Positions 6,664 through 9,129 of a stretch of 9,129 nt of DNA are shown here, piece after piece. A program made the translations under genes and the position numbers. Where the stretch lies: assembly GCA_017620315.1 (NCBI GenBank), contig JAFZQQ010000326.1:1-9129 (forward strand). Direction: 5' to 3'. The stretch's first letter is position 1; each line of letters begins with the position of its first letter. The notes below the pieces were generated by a model that saw only the letters and a list, made by a program, of their open reading frames with translations, made no database searches and had not been told where the DNA came from. This DNA is from Oscillospiraceae bacterium (GTDB taxonomy: Bacteria > Bacillota > Clostridia > Oscillospirales > Oscillospiraceae).

Positions 6664-8679
6664 TTATTCCTCAACGGGAGTCTCCGCAGCGGGAGCTTCC
6701 TCAGCGGGAGCCTCATCGGCACTCTCAGTCGGATCTGCCGAGTCGGAAGCGGACGGAGTGAGTATCTCGCGTATGCTCAGGGAGATCTTCTGCTTGTCCT
6801 CGTCGACCGCAGTGATCTTTGCGTCGACCATCTGCCCCTCGGTGAGCACATCGCCGGGTTTGCCGATACGCTTGTCGGCAATCTGAGAAATGTGGATCAG
6901 GCCATCGACTCCGGGAACGACCTCGGCGAATGCGCCGAAGGTCATAAGCTTGACAATGCGAACATTGGCAATGTCTCCGACCTTGTAGGTCTTCATAAAG
7001 ACGTCCCAAGGATTCTGGGAGCGATCCTTGACACCGAGCGAGATCTTGTGCTTTTCGGCGTCGAAGGATATGACATAGACGTCGAGCTGGTCGCCGACCT
7101 TAACGACCTCAGAGGGATGCTTGATACGGCTCCAGGAGAGCTCGGAAATGTGAACCATACCGTCAACGCCGCCGATATCGACGAACACGCCATAGCTGGT
7201 CATAGACTTGACGATGCCGTTGTAGTGCTTGCCGACCTCAATGCTGTTCCAAACCTCGGCCTGCGCGACTGCGCGGAGCTCGCTCTGCACGCTGCGAATC
7301 GAGCCGACGACGCGGCGACGGGGACGATTGACCTCGGTGACGCGCAGCTTGACAGGCTGCTTGACCATTGCACTAAGATCCGCGTCACGGGGCTGGCCGC
7401 TCTGGGATGCGGGCACAAACACCCTGACGCCTTTGACGGAGACTACGATACCGCCCTTGTTGACCTCGGAGACGATACCGTCAAGAACGGTCTTCTCCTC
7501 TACTGCCTTCTCAATGTCCTCCCACACCTTGACAGCGTCAAGGCGCTTCTTGGACAGCGTCGCATAACCCTCGACATCGTTGACGCGGACAATGTAGGTC
7601 TCGATCTCGTCGCCGACGTGAACAATGTCCTCGACCTTGGCGTCGGGATCCGCGCTGAGTTCGGAAATGGGGATGTAGCCTGCCTGCTTGCAGCCGAGAT
7701 CGACCTGGATCTCGGTGGTGCCGATGGACGTGACGATACCGGTCACCTTGTCGCCGGTATTGAGCGTCTTGAAGGTCTTCTCCAGCATCTCCTCAAAGGA
7801 CTCGCCCTCGGCCGCTTTGGTTTCGTTCTTGATTTCTTCCGTCATGGTTGCATATACCTCCTTAATGATGCTCGCAGGCGTTGATGCGCCGGCGGTAAGT
7901 CCCGCAGTGATGCAACCAATGAAGACGTCCGGCGAGAGCTCGTCCGCAGTTTCGATTGAAACGACCCTTGGACAAGCCTCTTTGCATATCTCTGTCAAAT
8001 GTCTCGTGTTAGCGCTTTTGCGGTCTCCGACTACCACCATAACGTCGACCTTGGAAGCCAAATCTGCCGCCTCAGCCTGACGTCTCTGCGTAGCGTTGCA
8101 TATTGTAACACAAACTTTTAAATTTGTACACTCTTTTTTTGCAAAATTTAAGCACTTTTCCCAAAGTGATCGGACACATGTCGTTTGAGCTGCGATAAGA
8201 GTGGGTTTATCGTTATCAAAACCCTCACTATTAATATATTTTTTCAACGATTCAAGGCTGTCACAAACCGCGGTTCTTTGGCAAAAACCGGCAATTCCAA
8301 TGACCTCGGGATGCCTCGGCTCACCTATTATAATGACCTGATCCCCATCCGCGTCCGCTTTTGCAACCAACTGCTGTATGTGACGGACGTTGGGACAAGT
8401 TGCGTCAACTATATCGGCGCCGCGCTCGGCAAGTCTCAAAAGCACCTCGCGGCGTTCACCATGAGAGCGTATGACGACAGCTTCTCCCTCGCGCGCCTCG
8501 TCCGGAGATGCTATGCAGCGCATCCCAAGGCTTTTCAGATTGTCAATTACGATATCGTTATGGATCAGGCTTCCGAGCATTGCCCCGCTCCGCTCCCGCG
8601 CAGTGCGCTCGGCAAGCTCAATGGCGCGTTCAACACCGTAGCAGAAACCTGCGGACTGAGCAAGAATGACCTTTTTCAT
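6664..8679 (-). CDS. ispH-rpsA: Bifunctional IspH (HMBPP reductase) - ribosomal protein S1 fusion
   Basis: A 671-residue fusion known from Clostridia. Residues 1 to about 278 are IspH, which reduces HMBPP to IPP and DMAPP with an Fe-S cluster, the last MEP step. Cluster cysteines are Cys13 (GFCYGVERAIELAE), Cys95 (DATCPNVRH) and Cys194 (CNATQRRQ). Other active-site residues are His40, His73, His123, Glu125 and the GAST loop (264-267). After an acidic, lysine-containing linker (279-305), four S1 RNA-binding repeats follow at about 306-378, 395-462, 481-552 and 566-637; the last two carry VDGMVHISEL and VDGLIHISQI. The tail (640-671) is acidic and alanine/proline-rich. E. coli S1 has six repeats, so this is a short S1. 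The ATG at 8677-8679 shares bases with the plsC stop (TGATG); a GTG one codon earlier is a less likely start. Cofactor-binding residues look intact in both halves. Confidence 0.96.
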   Translation of the reverse strand: MKKVILAQSAGFCYGVERAIELAERTARERSGAMLGSLIHNDIVIDNLKSLGMRCIASPDEAREGEAVVIRSHGERREVLLRLAERGADIVDATCPNVRHIQQLVAKADADGDQVIIIGEPRHPEVIGIAGFCQRTAVCDSLESLKKYINSEGFDNDKPTLIAAQTTCVRSLWEKCLNFAKKECTNLKVCVTICNATQRRQAEAADLASKVDVMVVVGDRKSANTRHLTEICKEACPRVVSIETADELSPDVFIGCITAGLTAGASTPASIIKEVYATMTEEIKNETKAAEGESFEEMLEKTFKTLNTGDKVTGIVTSIGTTEIQVDLGCKQAGYIPISELSADPDAKVEDIVHVGDEIETYIVRVNDVEGYATLSKKRLDAVKVWEDIEKAVEEKTVLDGIVSEVNKGGIVVSVKGVRVFVPASQSGQPRDADLSAMVKQPVKLRVTEVNRPRRRVVGSIRSVQSELRAVAQAEVWNSIEVGKHYNGIVKSMTSYGVFVDIGGVDGMVHISELSWSRIKHPSEVVKVGDQLDVYVISFDAEKHKISLGVKDRSQNPWDVFMKTYKVGDIANVRIVKLMTFGAFAEVVPGVDGLIHISQIADKRIGKPGDVLTEGQMVDAKITAVDEDKQKISLSIREILTPSASDSADPTESADEAPAEEAPAAETPVEE
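6667..6711 (-). repeat. Three 15-base in-frame repeats encoding the S1 acidic tail
   Basis: Three degenerate tandem units at the end of the fusion gene encode APAEE, APAAE and TPVEE. The core codons GCT CCC GCT recur nearly unchanged, which suggests expansion by replication slippage. The preceding residues (640-656) are also acidic and Ser/Ala-rich. Confidence 0.7.
7843..7863 (-). promoter_or_regulatory. Candidate internal ribosome site and start codon for stand-alone S1
   Basis: Inside the fusion gene, the minus strand reads AAGGAGGT (7856-7863), 10 bases, then an in-frame ATG (7843-7845, Met279). Initiation here would give a 393-residue four-repeat S1 without IspH (6664-7845). The site lies exactly at the boundary between the last IspH helix (ASIIKEVYATM) and the linker. 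The same bases encode Lys-Glu-Val, a conserved IspH ending, so the match could arise from protein constraint. Confidence 0.5.
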
Positions 8680-9129
8680 CACCTTTGATACCTGTGTCCA
8701 AGCTCATAGGCGCGGCGTATTACCTCATCGGCAAGACGCTGATATTCTTCTGACGTTCCGTGGCTTGTTTCTGCTTTGGGCTCGTACGGTTCACCGAATA
8801 CGACCTCCGTCTGATGGAACAGCTTGTTTCCCCTCCCGACGTAAACCGGCAGAAGCGGCGCTCCCGTGTGCATTGAGATCATTACCACACCGCCTTTTGC
8901 CCTTGAATCGCCTTCATGCGATACTCTTGTTCCCTCAGGGAACACAAGAAGATGCTCGCCGTTGCGTATAGCCTTTATTGCGGTTTTGACCGCGCCAAGA
9001 TCGCTGTGCCCCCGGTCGACCGGAAAAGCTCCGAGCTTCCTGAACAGCGGGCCGAGCAGCGGAGAGTCAAAAACTTCCTTCTTTGCCATAATTCTGACCT
9101 TGGTGTTTTTAGGAAGAGCCATGCAAATA
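8679..9129 (-). CDS. plsC: 1-acyl-sn-glycerol-3-phosphate acyltransferase, PlsC family (5' end outside window)
   Basis: The frame is open through the window edge (two further codons before the ATG at 9122), so that ATG is probably internal. About 149 codons are visible. PlsC enzymes acylate lysophosphatidate to phosphatidate at the membrane in phospholipid synthesis. Visible motifs, counted from the ATG at 9122, are FPVDRG (33-38, motif II), FPEGTR (61-66, motif III) and GAPLLPVYV (87-95, motif IV). The catalytic HX4D motif and N-terminal hydrophobic segment must lie beyond 9129; ICMALPKN fits the region right after HX4D. The C-terminus (YELGHRYQR) is short and charged. The stop TGA (8679-8681) overlaps the next ATG, so ispH-rpsA is probably translationally coupled. 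In many Clostridia cmk precedes this gene; it would be outside the window. Confidence 0.93.
   Translation of the reverse strand, partial: ICMALPKNTKVRIMAKKEVFDSPLLGPLFRKLGAFPVDRGHSDLGAVKTAIKAIRNGEHLLVFPEGTRVSHEGDSRAKGGVVMISMHTGAPLLPVYVGRGNKLFHQTEVVFGEPYEPKAETSHGTSEEYQRLADEVIRRAYELGHRYQR

Noticed and set aside
6661..7884. A 407-codon open frame on the plus strand, antisense to the S1 region
   Set aside because: It mirrors the strongly biased codons of the S1 gene. Its predicted protein is a low-complexity Asp/Leu/Val-rich sequence with no recognisable domain, and I see no ribosome site or promoter for it.
1..9129. Search for mobile elements, CRISPR repeats, tRNA/rRNA genes, toxin-antitoxin or defence genes
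   Set aside because: None is visible. All genes are on one strand and belong to core metabolic or regulatory families with ordinary spacing.

Overview
This window looks like a chromosomal housekeeping segment from an anaerobic Firmicute of class Clostridia, plausibly an Oscillospiraceae/Lachnospiraceae-type butyrate producer. Three things point there: the fused IspH-ribosomal protein S1 gene, a CoA-transferase of the butyryl-CoA:acetate type, and strong AGGAGG ribosome binding sites before most genes. Lineage is inferred from gene content only. All nine genes lie on the minus strand, so transcription runs from high to low coordinates. I see no mobile element, CRISPR array, tRNA or rRNA, and no gene-free stretch above 300 bases.

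In the direction of transcription, the window opens inside a lysophosphatidate acyltransferase gene (plsC, 8679-9129, 5' end missing). It is joined through a TGATG overlap to a long fusion of IspH (last step of the MEP isoprenoid pathway) with a four-repeat S1 protein (6664-8679). A perfect internal Shine-Dalgarno sequence and in-frame ATG sit exactly at the IspH/S1 junction. A hairpin terminator follows, then a stand-alone CoA-transferase gene (5251-6591) that ends at a strong bidirectional terminator (5200-5238).

The next block is a compact, self-contained unit: a near-consensus promoter (5158-5186), a CarD-family RNA polymerase regulator (4575-5069), ispD (3813-4541), ispF (3295-3780) and a terminator (3255-3284). 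An unusual hairpin covers the ispD stop codon. The carD-ispD-ispF order is the same as in mycobacteria. With ispH it makes three MEP pathway genes in the window.

Beyond that terminator is a two-gene, translationally coupled pair: an 83-residue DUF3343 protein (putative sulfur/selenium carrier-like) and a class V PLP-dependent cysteine desulfurase-like enzyme (1824-3187). Of everything here, this pair is the best candidate for a poorly described system.

The last block has two overlapping candidate promoters (1733-1771), the membrane diadenylate cyclase CdaA (802-1695), and the YbbR-domain regulator CdaR (1-815), which runs off the window. These make and modulate c-di-AMP. Taken together, the window holds isoprenoid, phospholipid, c-di-AMP and fermentation functions of ordinary core metabolism. 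The interest lies in fusion and junction architecture rather than in an obvious novel defence or mobile system.
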